Shown: positions 26,853 through 37,021, numbered from the stretch's first letter. The stretch: 64,000 nucleotides of DNA from Caldilineaceae bacterium (GCA_020433455.1 JAGRCP010000023.1:1-64000); one strand, 5' to 3'. The notes: generated by a model not told the origin, from the sequence alone. Made by a program: numbers and translations.

Positions 26853-27806
26853 ATGGACTACGCCATTCGTCGCATCCTGATCAACATTCCGATTCTTTTC
26901 ATTGTTACAGTTATTATTTTTTTGCTGGTTAATCTCGCGCCCGGCGATCCGGTTGATTTTTATGTAAATGAAGAGATGGGCGTAACCCGTGACGATTTGA
27001 CCCATCTTGAAGAAAAATTCGGCCTGAACGACCCTATCTATGTGCGCTATTTTAAGTGGCTGGGCGCAACTTTGCAGGGCGATCTCGGCTTCCGTTACAA
27101 AAATGGCGATGATGTGGCCGAGGTTCTTTTTGAGCGCCTTCAGCGCACCCTATTGCTCATGGGCGCCGCCTTGCTGTTGGGCGTCGTTATCGGCGTCACG
27201 TTGGGCATATACACCGGTTTGCATCAGTATTCGATTGCGGATTTTCTGCTGACAACCCTCTCCTTTGTCGGCATATCCATGCCTGCGTTTATTGCAGGCA
27301 TATTTGGTCTTTATTTCTTTTCGGTAAAACTTGGCTGGTTCCCCTCGGGCGGTATGCGCACAATTGGCAAGCCGGAAACGCTTCTGGATCTCCTGCACCA
27401 TCTTGTGTTGCCTGCCGGCACTTTGGCCATTATGTACGCCGCTAACTTCATGCGTTATCAGCGCTTTAGTATTTTAGAAGTGAAGCGCGCCGACTACATC
27501 CGTACTGCTCAGGCAAAGGGGCTTAAACCCCGGATAATTACCTGGCGGCATACTGTGCGTAACGCCATTCTGCCCGTGGTAACCGTCATCGGCGTAACCG
27601 TGCCCAATCTCGTCGCAGGCGCACTCTTCACTGAGACAATCTACAGTTGGCCGGGTATGGGATCCCTCTTTGTCGATGCCGTAGCCGCACGTGATTATCC
27701 TATGGTGATGGGCATTATGCTGGTGACGGCCGTGGTGGTCTTAGGCGCAAACCTGATTACCGATTTGACCTACTCGCTTGTGGACCCGCGCATCCGCTAC
27801 GATTGA
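26853..27806 (+). CDS. ABC permease, DppB family
   Basis: 317 residues with six predicted helices. The N-terminus YAIRRILINIPILFIV and the first loop with VNLAPGDPVDFYV are typical of DppB/OppB subunits. The EAA-like cytoplasmic loop is around RTAQAKGLKPRIITWRHTVR. It forms the membrane channel with the DppC-family gene 9 nt downstream. A GGAG sequence lies 12 nt before the ATG. Confidence 0.9.
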   Translation: MDYAIRRILINIPILFIVTVIIFLLVNLAPGDPVDFYVNEEMGVTRDDLTHLEEKFGLNDPIYVRYFKWLGATLQGDLGFRYKNGDDVAEVLFERLQRTLLLMGAALLLGVVIGVTLGIYTGLHQYSIADFLLTTLSFVGISMPAFIAGIFGLYFFSVKLGWFPSGGMRTIGKPETLLDLLHHLVLPAGTLAIMYAANFMRYQRFSILEVKRADYIRTAQAKGLKPRIITWRHTVRNAILPVVTVIGVTVPNLVAGALFTETIYSWPGMGSLFVDAVAARDYPMVMGIMLVTAVVVLGANLITDLTYSLVDPRIRYD

Positions 27807-27815
27807 GGCAAGCTT

Positions 27816-28727
27816 ATGAGTGCACATTCGACAACTGTGATTGATGATGAGCTGACATCTGAATTCGGGGTAATTAAAGCGGAGTCGCCTGCGGAGAAGG
27901 CGTGGCAGCGCTTCCGTCGTCATCCTCTGGCCCTTACGGGACTGATTTTAATAACTATCATTCTGGTTCTGACCATTGCCGCGCCCCTCATTGATCGCTA
28001 TCCGCCCAGCCAGTTGGCATTGGCCGATAAGTTTCAGAAGCCGAGCGCCTCCCACTGGTTCGGCACGGATCGCGTCGGGCGGGATATCTGGAGCCGTACG
28101 CTGCATGGCGGCCGCGTCTCCATTGTTGTCGGCGTCAGTGCAGCCTTGGTTTCCACAATCATCGGCGTTATTTTTGGCGCGTTGGCCGGTTACTACGGTG
28201 GTTGGGTAGACGGGCTAATCATGCGGTTTACAGATATTGTGATGACCTTTCCGCGGGTCGTGATTATCCTGACGGTCGCTACATTTCTGGGCCAGAATAT
28301 CCTTAACCTCATCCTGCTCATCAGTCTCTTCGGCTGGATGAGCACGGCTCGTCTGGTCCGCGGGCAGGTCCTCTCCATCCGCGAGGAGCAATTCGTGCAG
28401 GCTGTCCGCTCGCTTGGGGCCGGCGACATGACCATCATCTTTCGGCATATCATGCCTAATGTTATTGCGCCGCTGTTGGCTGCGGTTACATTTGCCGTTA
28501 ACGAGGCAATCCTGCTGGAAGCAGGCCTTAGCTTTCTGGGTATCGGCGTGCCCTTGCCCACACCCAGTTGGGGCAACATGTTGGAAACCGCCCGCAGCTT
28601 GGATGTCCTTCAATTCGGCGTATGGATGTGGATGCCGCCCGCTCTTTTTATCTTGATCACGGTGCTGAGCATCAATTTTATCGGCGATGGCTTGCGTGAT
28701 GCATTAGACCCGCGTCACATTGCATAG
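27816..28727 (+). CDS. ABC permease, DppC family
   Basis: 303 residues. A cytoplasmic N-terminus of about 45 residues precedes the first helix GLILITIILVLTIAAPL. The FGTDRVGRDIWSR motif and the EAA loop QAVRSLGAGDMTIIFRHIMPN are hallmarks of DppC/OppC. GAGG lies 8 nt before the start. It pairs with the preceding DppB-like subunit. Confidence 0.92.
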   Translation: MSAHSTTVIDDELTSEFGVIKAESPAEKAWQRFRRHPLALTGLILITIILVLTIAAPLIDRYPPSQLALADKFQKPSASHWFGTDRVGRDIWSRTLHGGRVSIVVGVSAALVSTIIGVIFGALAGYYGGWVDGLIMRFTDIVMTFPRVVIILTVATFLGQNILNLILLISLFGWMSTARLVRGQVLSIREEQFVQAVRSLGAGDMTIIFRHIMPNVIAPLLAAVTFAVNEAILLEAGLSFLGIGVPLPTPSWGNMLETARSLDVLQFGVWMWMPPALFILITVLSINFIGDGLRDALDPRHIA

Positions 28728-28769
28728 GATTGCTTTATTTTTCTTTCTTACCCATATTTGGAAACTGGC

Positions 28770-30824
28770 ATGGAGCCACTGCTCGAAGTTCGCAATTTGG
28801 TAACAAAATTTAAGACTGACGCGGGGATTGTCTATGCCGTGAACGGCATATCCTACTCCTTGGCGCGCGGCGAATCCATGGCGATTGTGGGTGAAAGCGG
28901 GTCAGGAAAATCCGTGGGTGTGCTCTCCCTGATTAAGCTGATTCCCGTGCCGCCGGGCCGTATTGACGACGGACAGGTTATCTTCAAGGGAAGAGATCTT
29001 CTTACGTTAGCGCCCGAACAGTTGCGTAAAGTTCGGGGGAAGGAGATTTCCATGGTTTTTCAGGATCCCATGACCTCCTTGAATCCCGTACTGACTATCG
29101 GCTTGCAGCTTACAGAGGCGCTTGAAGAGCATGAGCATATTTCGAGGGCTGCCGCACGTAAGCGCTCTGTAGAAATGTTAGAGCTGGTGGGCCTGCCTGA
29201 TGCTGAAAACCGCCTGAACGATTACCCCCATCAATTCTCCGGCGGGCAGCGCCAGCGTATCGGCATTGCCATGGCCCTGGCCTGTAAGCCGGATCTTCTC
29301 ATCGGCGATGAGCCGACCACGGCTTTGGACGTAACGATCCAGGCTCAGATTGTGGAGTTGATGAAAGAGTTACAAAAAGAACTGGGGATGGCTTTTATCT
29401 GGATTACCCATGATTTGGGCGTGGTTGCCGATCTGGTTGAGCAGGTAGCCGTCATGTATGCGGGCTTTATTGTGGAACTCGCTTCGGTAGATGACCTCTA
29501 CCATCGCCCCGGTCATCCCTATACGCTGGGCCTGCTGGAGTCTATCCCCAATATTGAGGGCAAGGAAGAGCGGCTGATCCCCATCGAGGGGCGTCCGCCC
29601 GATCTTCATCAGGAACCCCGTTCTTGTCCCTTTGCGCCCCGTTGTCGCTATGTTATTGACCGCTGTCGGGAGGCGGTTCCGCCTCTGGAAGAGCATAGTG
29701 GTCACCAAATCGCCTGTTTCCGGGCTGAGGAAATTCAAGACGCCCAGCGCGATCCTGTTAAGTTGGCTGCGCTTGTTACGCCTGCGAAGCAAGCGGCTAA
29801 AGCTGCTGTCGCCCGATCTGACGCTCCCTCCGCCCGGCAAAAGGTTTTGGTCAAAGTTGAAAACCTCAAACAGCACTTTCCTATTCGCCGCGGGATCATC
29901 CAGCGCCAGGTTGGCGCCGTGCGCGCGGTAGACGGCCTGGATTTTGAGATTTATCAGGGAGAAACTTTGGGTTTAGTCGGGGAGAGCGGCTGCGGCAAAT
30001 CTACAACCGGCCAGGCCATTCTGCAGCTATTGAAGCCGACCGCCGGACGGGTTTATTTTAAGGATAAGGAGCTGACCGGCGCAAGCAAGAAGGACATCCG
30101 CGCGGCCCGACGCGATATGCAGATGATCTTCCAGGATCCCTACGCTTCTCTCAACCCGCGTATGACGGTCGGCAGCATTATTGGCGAGTCTCTGCGCATC
30201 CACAATATTGGCGACAGGAGCAGTCGCCAGGAGCGGGTTGAACAATTAATGGCCCTGGTGGGGTTGAACCCCAATTTTATCAATCGCTACCCCCATGAAT
30301 TCTCCGGCGGGCAGCGTCAGCGAATCGGCATTGCCCGTGCGCTTGCAACCAATCCGGCCTTTATTGTGGCTGATGAACCCATTGCCGCGCTGGATGTTTC
30401 GATCCAGGCTCAGGTAGTCAATCTATTGGATGATCTGCGCCATGAGATGGGGTTAACTTACCTTTTCATTGCTCATGACTTGTCCATGGTGCGCTATATC
30501 AGCGATCGAATCGCCGTCATGTATCTGGGACGAATTGTGGAATTAGGCGAAGGAGATTCGATTTTTGTTCAGCCCCTCCATCCGTATACGCAAGCCCTGC
30601 TGTCAGCAATTCCTATTCCTGATCCCGACAGGGCAAGCCGACGGCAGCGAATTGTGTTGGAGGGCGATGTTCCCAGCCCGGCCAATCCGCCGTCCGGCTG
30701 TCGCTTTCACACCCGTTGCGCCTATGCTACCGAAATTTGCCGTCGGGAAGATCCGCAACTGCGTTCTTTCGGGAATGGCCTGCAGCACGTGGTGGCATGC
30801 CATCATGCGGAGCAATTCGTATAA
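28770..30824 (+). CDS. Fused DppD-DppF ABC ATPase
   Basis: 684 residues from the ATG at 28770; a TTG four codons upstream is an alternative. Two complete ATPase domains lie in tandem, with Walker A GESGSGKS near residue 41 and GESGCGKS near residue 410, each with [11 protein letters not shown] and DEP Walker B motifs. Each ends in the oligopeptide/dipeptide C-terminal region with the Cys-rich segments [11 protein letters not shown] and [11 protein letters not shown]. One polypeptide therefore supplies both nucleotide-binding sites of the importer. The sialidase gene starts 2 nt after its stop. Confidence 0.93.
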   Translation: MEPLLEVRNLVTKFKTDAGIVYAVNGISYSLARGESMAIVGESGSGKSVGVLSLIKLIPVPPGRIDDGQVIFKGRDLLTLAPEQLRKVRGKEISMVFQDPMTSLNPVLTIGLQLTEALEEHEHISRAAARKRSVEMLELVGLPDAENRLNDYPHQFSGGQRQRIGIAMALACKPDLLIGDEPTTALDVTIQAQIVELMKELQKELGMAFIWITHDLGVVADLVEQVAVMYAGFIVELASVDDLYHRPGHPYTLGLLESIPNIEGKEERLIPIEGRPPDLHQEPRSCPFAPRCRYVIDRCREAVPPLEEHSGHQIACFRAEEIQDAQRDPVKLAALVTPAKQAAKAAVARSDAPSARQKVLVKVENLKQHFPIRRGIIQRQVGAVRAVDGLDFEIYQGETLGLVGESGCGKSTTGQAILQLLKPTAGRVYFKDKELTGASKKDIRAARRDMQMIFQDPYASLNPRMTVGSIIGESLRIHNIGDRSSRQERVEQLMALVGLNPNFINRYPHEFSGGQRQRIGIARALATNPAFIVADEPIAALDVSIQAQVVNLLDDLRHEMGLTYLFIAHDLSMVRYISDRIAVMYLGRIVELGEGDSIFVQPLHPYTQALLSAIPIPDPDRASRRQRIVLEGDVPSPANPPSGCRFHTRCAYATEICRREDPQLRSFGNGLQHVVACHHAEQFV

Positions 30825-30826
30825 CC

Positions 30827-32848
30827 ATGACGGATTCTTATGCAAGCCATGATGTCACCCCCCTTCTGCACCTGGGGCCGGAGGCGTTGTGCAGGTTGAC
30901 AACCGGGCCGTTATCACTTGATACGTCCGGTTTGATGCATGCGCCCATTACCATCAGCTGTTGGATGCGCGTGACGGACAGTCTTCCGACTCAGGTTATC
31001 CTGAATCATGGTCATCAACGTTGGGATGAACCGGGGTGGTCATTATACCTTGATCAGGGGAAGCTGATTGTCGCCCTCCGCACTGAGGACGGTTGCGTCG
31101 TGCGTGCAGCGGATTACCCGTCTGACGATCAGCCGCATCACGTGGCCGTGACGATAGACCCAGCGCTAACATTCGCCCGGGCGTATTTAGACGGTCGTTC
31201 CGCCGGTTGGCGCATATCTGACGCTCTGCTGGATCCGGTAGGGGAGTTGCCCGCCCAAACCGGCCTTACGGTAGGCGGCTATACTGATGCCGCCGGCGGT
31301 CATTTCGACTTTACCTTCGGCCGCCGACTTTCTGATCGCCTTGACGAATTGGCGATCTGTGGTGGTTTTTTGCCGGACGATTTGATTGCCGAATTGGCAC
31401 GGCGAGGAAATCAGCCCCCGATTGCAAGCTTCTCGTTATTCGCCTCTGCAAAAAACGCCCCGACGTCTATACGCGTTGAGGCCGATGCTGTCTACCGCAT
31501 CGATCATGTTCAGGGCGCTCCTGTCAACTCTGAGGCGAATTACTTCTCTTTTCGCTGGTTACTGGACGGTATTTTTTGGGGGCAGGGCCCCTCCCTTACG
31601 CGCCAATTTGACTACGCCGGAACGCACCACATCCACTTGACTGTGATCAGCGCTGAACATGTGGAAGCCTCAACAGAACAAACTTTGCATTTGGACGGCG
31701 CGCAACCGCCGGTTTATTTCACGCCGGTTTTTATGAATGGCGAGGCGGGATACGCGGCCTTCCGCATTCCGGCGATTGTCACTGCGGCGGACGGCGCGCT
31801 GGTCGCGTTTGCGGAAGGCCGGGTCGAGAGCGTCAGCGATTCTACACAGACGATTCACATTGTTGCAAAACGCAGTGTTGATGGCGGCCGCACGTGGGGC
31901 GCATTGCATGTCGTCGCGCGCTATGAAGAGGATGGTAAGACATACGCTGCCATGTACCCCGCTCCCGTTGTCGATCGGGTGCAGGGAACAGGGCGTATTA
32001 TCTTGCTATACAACGGCAAATCCGTTTCCGAATGGGCTTTGGCTGAGGGCAAAGGCTCTTCCCGAATCTTCTGCGTAACGAGCCATGATCACGGTATAAG
32101 CTGGTCTGATCCCCGCGATATCTCCCCCCAGGTGCACCGTTCCCGGGTCTGGGGTGTTCAAATCCCCTCGGCCGGTCACGCTTTGCAGATGCGTAGCGGC
32201 CGCCTTTTTGTCAGCGGCAGCCATACCGTCAGCAATGATTCTGTCTTCGCGCAGTGGAATTATGCTTTCTGGAGCGACGATCTCGGCGCAACGTGGACCA
32301 TTGGACCTGATGTTCTTTTGCGCGCCGACGGCGCGTCCGCCCAGGGACTTAATGAAGCCATGGCGGCCGAACTGGATGACGGACGGATTGTCATCAATAG
32401 TCGTAACTATCGGGATGGAGAGCCGGCCGGCCTGCGTGCGGTGACGTTGGCGCATTTTGATGCCGCGGATCGGCTCATCTATCAGCCGACTTACGATGAC
32501 CCTGCCTTGATTGATTCCGGCGTTCAAGGCGCACTGCTTGCCTGTTTTGATCCTCGCACCGGACGCCGTCGCTTGCTTTTCGTCAACCCCGATCATTCCG
32601 CGGCTCGGATGAACCTTACCGTACGCGCCAGTGATGATCAGGGGGCGAGCTGGCCCATTGCCAAGGTTATTGATGCTGGTCCCAGCGCATACAGCGATCT
32701 TACATGCAGCGAAGCGGGCGGCGTTTCTGTTCTCTATGAGCGGGGTAACAACGGCGGTATCTGGCACGCTGGTTTTGATTTCGATTGGCTGGATGCAACA
32801 TCTGTGTCGCCTCGGGCATTGTTATCTTCAGGAGCCGCACCATGCTAA
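30827..32848 (+). CDS. nanH: GH33 sialidase with N-terminal LamG and PKD-like domains
   Basis: 673 residues. Residues 20-195 look like a LamG/concanavalin fold (PITISCWMRV, DGRSAGWRI). Residues 200-290 resemble a PKD domain. The sialidase propeller follows: FRIP arginine motif at 312-315, and Asp boxes SVDGGRTW (350-356), SHDHGISW, SDDLGATW and SDDQGASW. A Glu in NEAMAAEL and the nucleophile region VLYERG near the end complete the catalytic set. It releases terminal sialic acid from glycans. No signal peptide or lipobox is present with this start, so it seems cytoplasmic, acting on imported sialosides; an upstream in-frame extension also lacks one. It overlaps the next gene by 7 nt. Confidence 0.88.
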   Translation: MTDSYASHDVTPLLHLGPEALCRLTTGPLSLDTSGLMHAPITISCWMRVTDSLPTQVILNHGHQRWDEPGWSLYLDQGKLIVALRTEDGCVVRAADYPSDDQPHHVAVTIDPALTFARAYLDGRSAGWRISDALLDPVGELPAQTGLTVGGYTDAAGGHFDFTFGRRLSDRLDELAICGGFLPDDLIAELARRGNQPPIASFSLFASAKNAPTSIRVEADAVYRIDHVQGAPVNSEANYFSFRWLLDGIFWGQGPSLTRQFDYAGTHHIHLTVISAEHVEASTEQTLHLDGAQPPVYFTPVFMNGEAGYAAFRIPAIVTAADGALVAFAEGRVESVSDSTQTIHIVAKRSVDGGRTWGALHVVARYEEDGKTYAAMYPAPVVDRVQGTGRIILLYNGKSVSEWALAEGKGSSRIFCVTSHDHGISWSDPRDISPQVHRSRVWGVQIPSAGHALQMRSGRLFVSGSHTVSNDSVFAQWNYAFWSDDLGATWTIGPDVLLRADGASAQGLNEAMAAELDDGRIVINSRNYRDGEPAGLRAVTLAHFDAADRLIYQPTYDDPALIDSGVQGALLACFDPRTGRRRLLFVNPDHSAARMNLTVRASDDQGASWPIAKVIDAGPSAYSDLTCSEAGGVSVLYERGNNGGIWHAGFDFDWLDATSVSPRALLSSGAAPC

Positions 32849-33828
32849 ATGTCGGTATTATCGGCGCAGGCGATTTTGGCGCCCGTCACGCACTTGCCAT
32901 TGCCGAGTTGGATGAGGTCCAGCTCGTCGCTTCTTCACGCACCAACGCTGCTGCCCTGGCGGAATTCACCCGACGTTTTGGCGGCCGCGGCTACACTGAC
33001 TATCGGGAACTGGCGGGCGATCCCGCAGTAGATGCCGTTGTGATCGCCACCCCTCATCACCTGCATGTCGGCCCCGTGCAGGCGGCAGCCGCGGCAGGCA
33101 AGGCAATTTTTTTGGAGAAGCCCATGGCGCCCACGCGTGCGGAGTGTGACGCGCTGCTTGCGTCCGTTGAGCAGGCCGGCGTTCCTTTATTTTTGGGACA
33201 TATCAATCGCTTTTCGCCGGCGTTCCGTCAAGCCAAAGCCCTGTTGGCAAGCGGTGAAGCAGGGGAACCCGTGCTGGGCGTGAGTTACATGGTAAAGCAG
33301 TGGATGGAACCGAATCGGCGCGAATGGCACCTGGATCGCGAGACGGGAGGCGGGATGCTCATGACCGCGGGCATCCATGCCCTGGATCGCTTGATCTGGC
33401 TCGTGGATGCCCCGGTAATCAGCGTCTATGCCAGCCTGGCAACGCGTTACTACGAGCAGAAAGCAGACGATGCGTCGCTGCTTCAGCTAACCTTTGCCAA
33501 TGGTGCGGTCGGAAGCGTTGTCAGCGTTGGTTATAACCAGGGCGCATCCATTCATCAGACCCAATTGTGCTGCACGCAGGGCGTCCTGCGCATCGGCTAT
33601 GACCGCGTAGAAGTCGGGCGCGGAGAGCGCTGGCAATCTCTCCCTCCGCCTGAACAGGGAGAAGATTGGATGCATCAGGCGCTGATTAATGAGTGGCGCG
33701 CTTTTGTTGCTGCGGCCCACGGCGAGAGTCCGCCTGAAGTCTCGGGCGAGGATGCGCTGCACGTTATGGATGTGATTTTTGCAGCTGAAGAGTCGGCCCG
33801 TTCCCGCCGGGTCATTGCGGTAGGATAA
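32842..33828 (+). CDS. Gfo/Idh/MocA-family oxidoreductase
   Basis: 328 residues from the ATG at 32842, which overlaps the sialidase stop and has AGGAG upstream. The N-terminal Rossmann motif is VGIIGAGDFGARHA, and the catalytic EKPMA motif is around residue 93. The family uses NAD(P) to oxidise or epimerise sugars. In sialic-acid loci, related enzymes convert unusual forms such as 2,7-anhydro-Neu5Ac (NanOx) or other derivatives, but the overall similarity cannot be judged here. A role in modifying a sialic acid derivative is an inference from position. Confidence 0.85.
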   Translation: MLNVGIIGAGDFGARHALAIAELDEVQLVASSRTNAAALAEFTRRFGGRGYTDYRELAGDPAVDAVVIATPHHLHVGPVQAAAAAGKAIFLEKPMAPTRAECDALLASVEQAGVPLFLGHINRFSPAFRQAKALLASGEAGEPVLGVSYMVKQWMEPNRREWHLDRETGGGMLMTAGIHALDRLIWLVDAPVISVYASLATRYYEQKADDASLLQLTFANGAVGSVVSVGYNQGASIHQTQLCCTQGVLRIGYDRVEVGRGERWQSLPPPEQGEDWMHQALINEWRAFVAAAHGESPPEVSGEDALHVMDVIFAAEESARSRRVIAVG

Positions 33829-33838
33829 ATCATACGAT

Positions 33839-34768
33839 ATGGAACCATTGCACGCACAAGATATCCGCGGTTCCTGGGCAACAGTTCTTCTGCCCATTAA
33901 CGAGGATGAATCTATTGATATGGCGCGCCTCGCCGCGGAGATTGACTATCTGATCGCCGCGGGCGTACATGGAATGTACACCAACGGTACGGCTGGTGAA
34001 TTTTACGCTCAGACTGAAGGCGAGTTTGATCAGATCCAAATGATAGTGGCGGAACGATGCGAACAGGGCGCTGTGCCCTTCCAGATCGGCGCAAGCCACA
34101 TGGACCCGCTCATCATGCTTTCCCGAATTCGCCGCGCCGCCCAACTTGCACCCGCTGCAATCCAGATTATTTTGCCCGACTGGTTTCCCCTTAGCCAGGA
34201 GGAGCAGATTGACTTTCTTTTACAGGCGGCGGATATCGCCGATCCTGTCGGCCTGGTGCTCTACAACCCGCCGCATGCTAAGCGAGTGCTGACGCCGCGT
34301 GAGTTGGGCGTCCTGGCCGAGGCTGTACCCGCACTGGTTGGCGTAAAGACCGCGGGCGGCGATGCAACCTGGTATCAGAAGGCGGGTCATTATGCCCCGC
34401 AGCTCGCTGTTTTTGTGCCCGGTCATTATCTGGCTACGGGCGTCAGCAGGGGCGCACAGGGAGCTTATTCTAATGTAGCTTGCCTGTCACCCGGCGGCAG
34501 CTCTCGCTGGTATGATCTTATGCTCACTGATATGGCCGCGGCGCAGGAACTTGAGGGGCGCATCCAGGACTTTTTTGCGGAGTACATCACCCCTTTTATT
34601 GTGCAGCAGGGCTATGCCAATCAGGCTGCTGACAAGCTGCTGGCCGCGATAGGCGGTTGGGCTGATGTCGGTACGCGCCTGCGTCGCCCCTATCGCTGGA
34701 TTCCAGCTGAGGCCGCGGATAGTTTGGCGCCCATTGCGCGCGCAATGTTGCCCGAATTATTCGCCTAA
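33839..34768 (+). CDS. DapA/NanA-superfamily aldolase, first copy
   Basis: 309 residues. A class I Schiff-base aldolase: the catalytic Tyr is in LVLYNPPH and the catalytic Lys in LVGVKTAGG. The carboxylate-binding loop reads TNGTAGEFY instead of the GSTGE of true DapA and NanA, so its substrate probably differs from the second copy. Start ATG 10 nt after the oxidoreductase stop, with a weak ribosome site. It could act on another 2-keto-3-deoxy sugar acid or on a sialic-acid variant. Confidence 0.87.
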   Translation: MEPLHAQDIRGSWATVLLPINEDESIDMARLAAEIDYLIAAGVHGMYTNGTAGEFYAQTEGEFDQIQMIVAERCEQGAVPFQIGASHMDPLIMLSRIRRAAQLAPAAIQIILPDWFPLSQEEQIDFLLQAADIADPVGLVLYNPPHAKRVLTPRELGVLAEAVPALVGVKTAGGDATWYQKAGHYAPQLAVFVPGHYLATGVSRGAQGAYSNVACLSPGGSSRWYDLMLTDMAAAQELEGRIQDFFAEYITPFIVQQGYANQAADKLLAAIGGWADVGTRLRRPYRWIPAEAADSLAPIARAMLPELFA

Positions 34769-34797
34769 TATTTTATCCACTTTTAGGAGAACTGATG

Positions 34798-35745
34798 ATG
34801 TCAGAAAAATTCTGGATTACCGGTCTTGTTGCTGCCGTCTTTACCCCCATGCATGAGGACGGCAGCATCAATTTCGCGCGAATCCACCCCATGGTTGAGC
34901 AACTGTTGGCAGAAGGCGTATGCGGTCTCTATGTCTGTGGCAGCACGGGAGAAGGCGTTTCCCTTACGACGCCCGAACGCATGGACGTGACCGCAGCTTT
35001 TGTCAAGGCAAGCGCAGAACGCGCTCCCGTCATTGTGCAGGTAGGGCATAATAGCTTAGAGGAAGCCCGCAATCTGGCCGCGCATGCTGAGGAAGTGGGG
35101 GCTGACGCCATTTCCGCTACGCCGCCTACCTACTTCAAACCTTCTTCTCTCGACAACCTTATTGATTGCCTGGCTTACATCACGACCGGCGCGCCGGAAC
35201 TCCCCTTTTACTACTACCATATCCCGATTATGACGGGCGTACCGGTCGTGATTTCCGACTTCCTGCGCTCGGCTGCGCCGCGTCTGCCTTCGCTGGCCGG
35301 CGTTAAATTTAGCCACACAGCGGTTTTTGATCTGCAAGCGTCTATCGCAGTGGATGATGGGCGTTTCAATCTGCTCTTTGGCAGCGACGAAATGCTGCTG
35401 GGCGGGCTTGCCGCAGGCGCGCATGGTGCGGTAGGCAGCACCTACAATTTTTCTGCACCGCTTTTTACCCGCATTGAGGATGCGTTTGCGGCTGGTGATC
35501 TGTCGGCTGCTCAAGCGTTGCAAGGCCGCGCTGTGGAAATGATTGCGACCATTGTCCGGCATGGCGGTAATCCGGCGCTTAAGGCCGTCATGTCTCTTGT
35601 CGGACAGGATTGCGGTGCATCCCGTCTGCCCCAAATTACCCTGCCCCAGCAAAAGATTGATGCCCTGCGGATGGATTTGGAAGCCATTGGGTTTTTTGAC
35701 TGGGCACGTAATCCTGCCGCACTGGAAGGGCCTTTCCATGGCTGA
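34798..35745 (+). CDS. nanA: Probable N-acetylneuraminate lyase
   Basis: 315 residues. Carboxylate loop CGSTGEG near residue 50, catalytic Tyr in PFYYYHIP, Schiff-base Lys in LAGVKFSH, and the GSTYN motif; this set is typical of NanA. The reaction splits sialic acid to ManNAc and pyruvate. AGGAGA at 34785-34790 fits ATG 34798 best (7-nt spacing), although ATG 34795 is also possible. The stop overlaps the epimerase start by 8 nt, coupling the two consecutive pathway steps. Confidence 0.88.
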   Translation: MSEKFWITGLVAAVFTPMHEDGSINFARIHPMVEQLLAEGVCGLYVCGSTGEGVSLTTPERMDVTAAFVKASAERAPVIVQVGHNSLEEARNLAAHAEEVGADAISATPPTYFKPSSLDNLIDCLAYITTGAPELPFYYYHIPIMTGVPVVISDFLRSAAPRLPSLAGVKFSHTAVFDLQASIAVDDGRFNLLFGSDEMLLGGLAAGAHGAVGSTYNFSAPLFTRIEDAFAAGDLSAAQALQGRAVEMIATIVRHGGNPALKAVMSLVGQDCGASRLPQITLPQQKIDALRMDLEAIGFFDWARNPAALEGPFHG

Positions 35746-36955
35746 CCCTTCTGCCCAAGACGCCAATCCGCTTAACCGGACGCGGCTGGAGGCATTACGG
35801 CGCACCTATTGCGACGGCCTCCTGAAAGATGTGCTGCCGTTCTGGCTGACGCACGCTGTGGATCGTGATTTCGGCGGCTATATGACCTGCCTGAACCGCG
35901 ATGGCTCGCTGTTGGATACGGATAAAAGCATCTGGGCGCAAGGGCGCTTTGCCTGGCTTTTGGCCACACTTTACGATCAGGTTGAGCAGCGTGAGGAGTG
36001 GCTGGAGAACGCACGCAGCGGCATTGACTTTCTGCGCAGTTACGCCTTTGATGATGATGGGCGCATGTTCTTCACGGTGACTCGGGACGGTCGTCCCCTG
36101 CGTAAGCGTCGTTATGTTTTCAGCGAGGCTTTTGGCGTTGCCGCGCTGGCTGCCTACGCCAAGGCGGCAGGCGATGAACGCGCGCGGGATGAGGCCGAGA
36201 ACCTTTTTCGCCTGATGATACGGTATCTCACAACACCCGGGCTGCTGCCTTCCAAGAATATTCCTGGAACCAGGCCGACCAAGGGGCTGGCAGTGCCCAT
36301 GATCCTGATTGTTACCGCCCAGATTCTGCGTCATGTAGCCAAGGATCAGGCGTTCTGCAATGAGTGGATAATGCGTAGCATAGAGGAAATTGAACGAGAT
36401 TTCCTGCATCCTGAGTGGCGAGCGGTGCTGGAAAGCGTGGGCCTCGACGGCCGGTTTGTCGATCATCTGGATGGACGCATGCTCAATCCCGGCCACGCCA
36501 TTGAGGCGGCCTGGTTCATTATGCAGGAAGCGACACTGCAAAATAATGATGCGCACCTGCTTAAGCTGGGCACGACTATTCTGGATTGGATGTGGCAATG
36601 GGGCTGGGATGAGGAGTACGGCGGAATTTTTTATTATCGGGACGTGAAAAATCTACCGGTGCAGGAATACTGGCAGGATATGAAGTTTTGGTGGCCTCAA
36701 AATGAGGCGATCATTGCGACGCTTATGGCGTATTCCCTGACGAAAGACGTCAAGTATGCGCTTTGGCATACTCAGGCTCATGACTGGGCCTACAGCCATT
36801 TCCCTGATTCCGAATACGGCGAGTGGTTTGGTTATCTCCATCGCAAGGGTAGCGTGGCCCAATCGGCCAAGGGCAATATTTGGAAAGGCCCCTTCCATCT
36901 TCCGCGCATGCAACTGCTGGGTTGGCAGATAACGGACGGATTATTGCCCCGGTAA
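35738..36955 (+). CDS. N-acylglucosamine 2-epimerase (AGE family)
   Basis: 405 residues from the ATG at 35738. An all-alpha (alpha/alpha)6 barrel protein with the AGE hallmarks: FGGYMTCLNRDG near the start, WAQGRFAWLLATLY, LNPGHAIEAAWF and KFWWPQNEAI. It would convert ManNAc to GlcNAc without prior phosphorylation, the route known from Bacteroides and eukaryotes, replacing the NanK/NanE steps, which are absent here. It directly follows nanA with overlap. No GlcNAc kinase or deacetylase lies in the window. Confidence 0.92.
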   Translation: MADPSAQDANPLNRTRLEALRRTYCDGLLKDVLPFWLTHAVDRDFGGYMTCLNRDGSLLDTDKSIWAQGRFAWLLATLYDQVEQREEWLENARSGIDFLRSYAFDDDGRMFFTVTRDGRPLRKRRYVFSEAFGVAALAAYAKAAGDERARDEAENLFRLMIRYLTTPGLLPSKNIPGTRPTKGLAVPMILIVTAQILRHVAKDQAFCNEWIMRSIEEIERDFLHPEWRAVLESVGLDGRFVDHLDGRMLNPGHAIEAAWFIMQEATLQNNDAHLLKLGTTILDWMWQWGWDEEYGGIFYYRDVKNLPVQEYWQDMKFWWPQNEAIIATLMAYSLTKDVKYALWHTQAHDWAYSHFPDSEYGEWFGYLHRKGSVAQSAKGNIWKGPFHLPRMQLLGWQITDGLLPR

Positions 36956-37021
36956 AGCAGAAATTCAGCCTTGGCGGCCACGCCGTTCGCAGGTGCGCTG
37001 CGATCAGAATGTAACGGCCGG

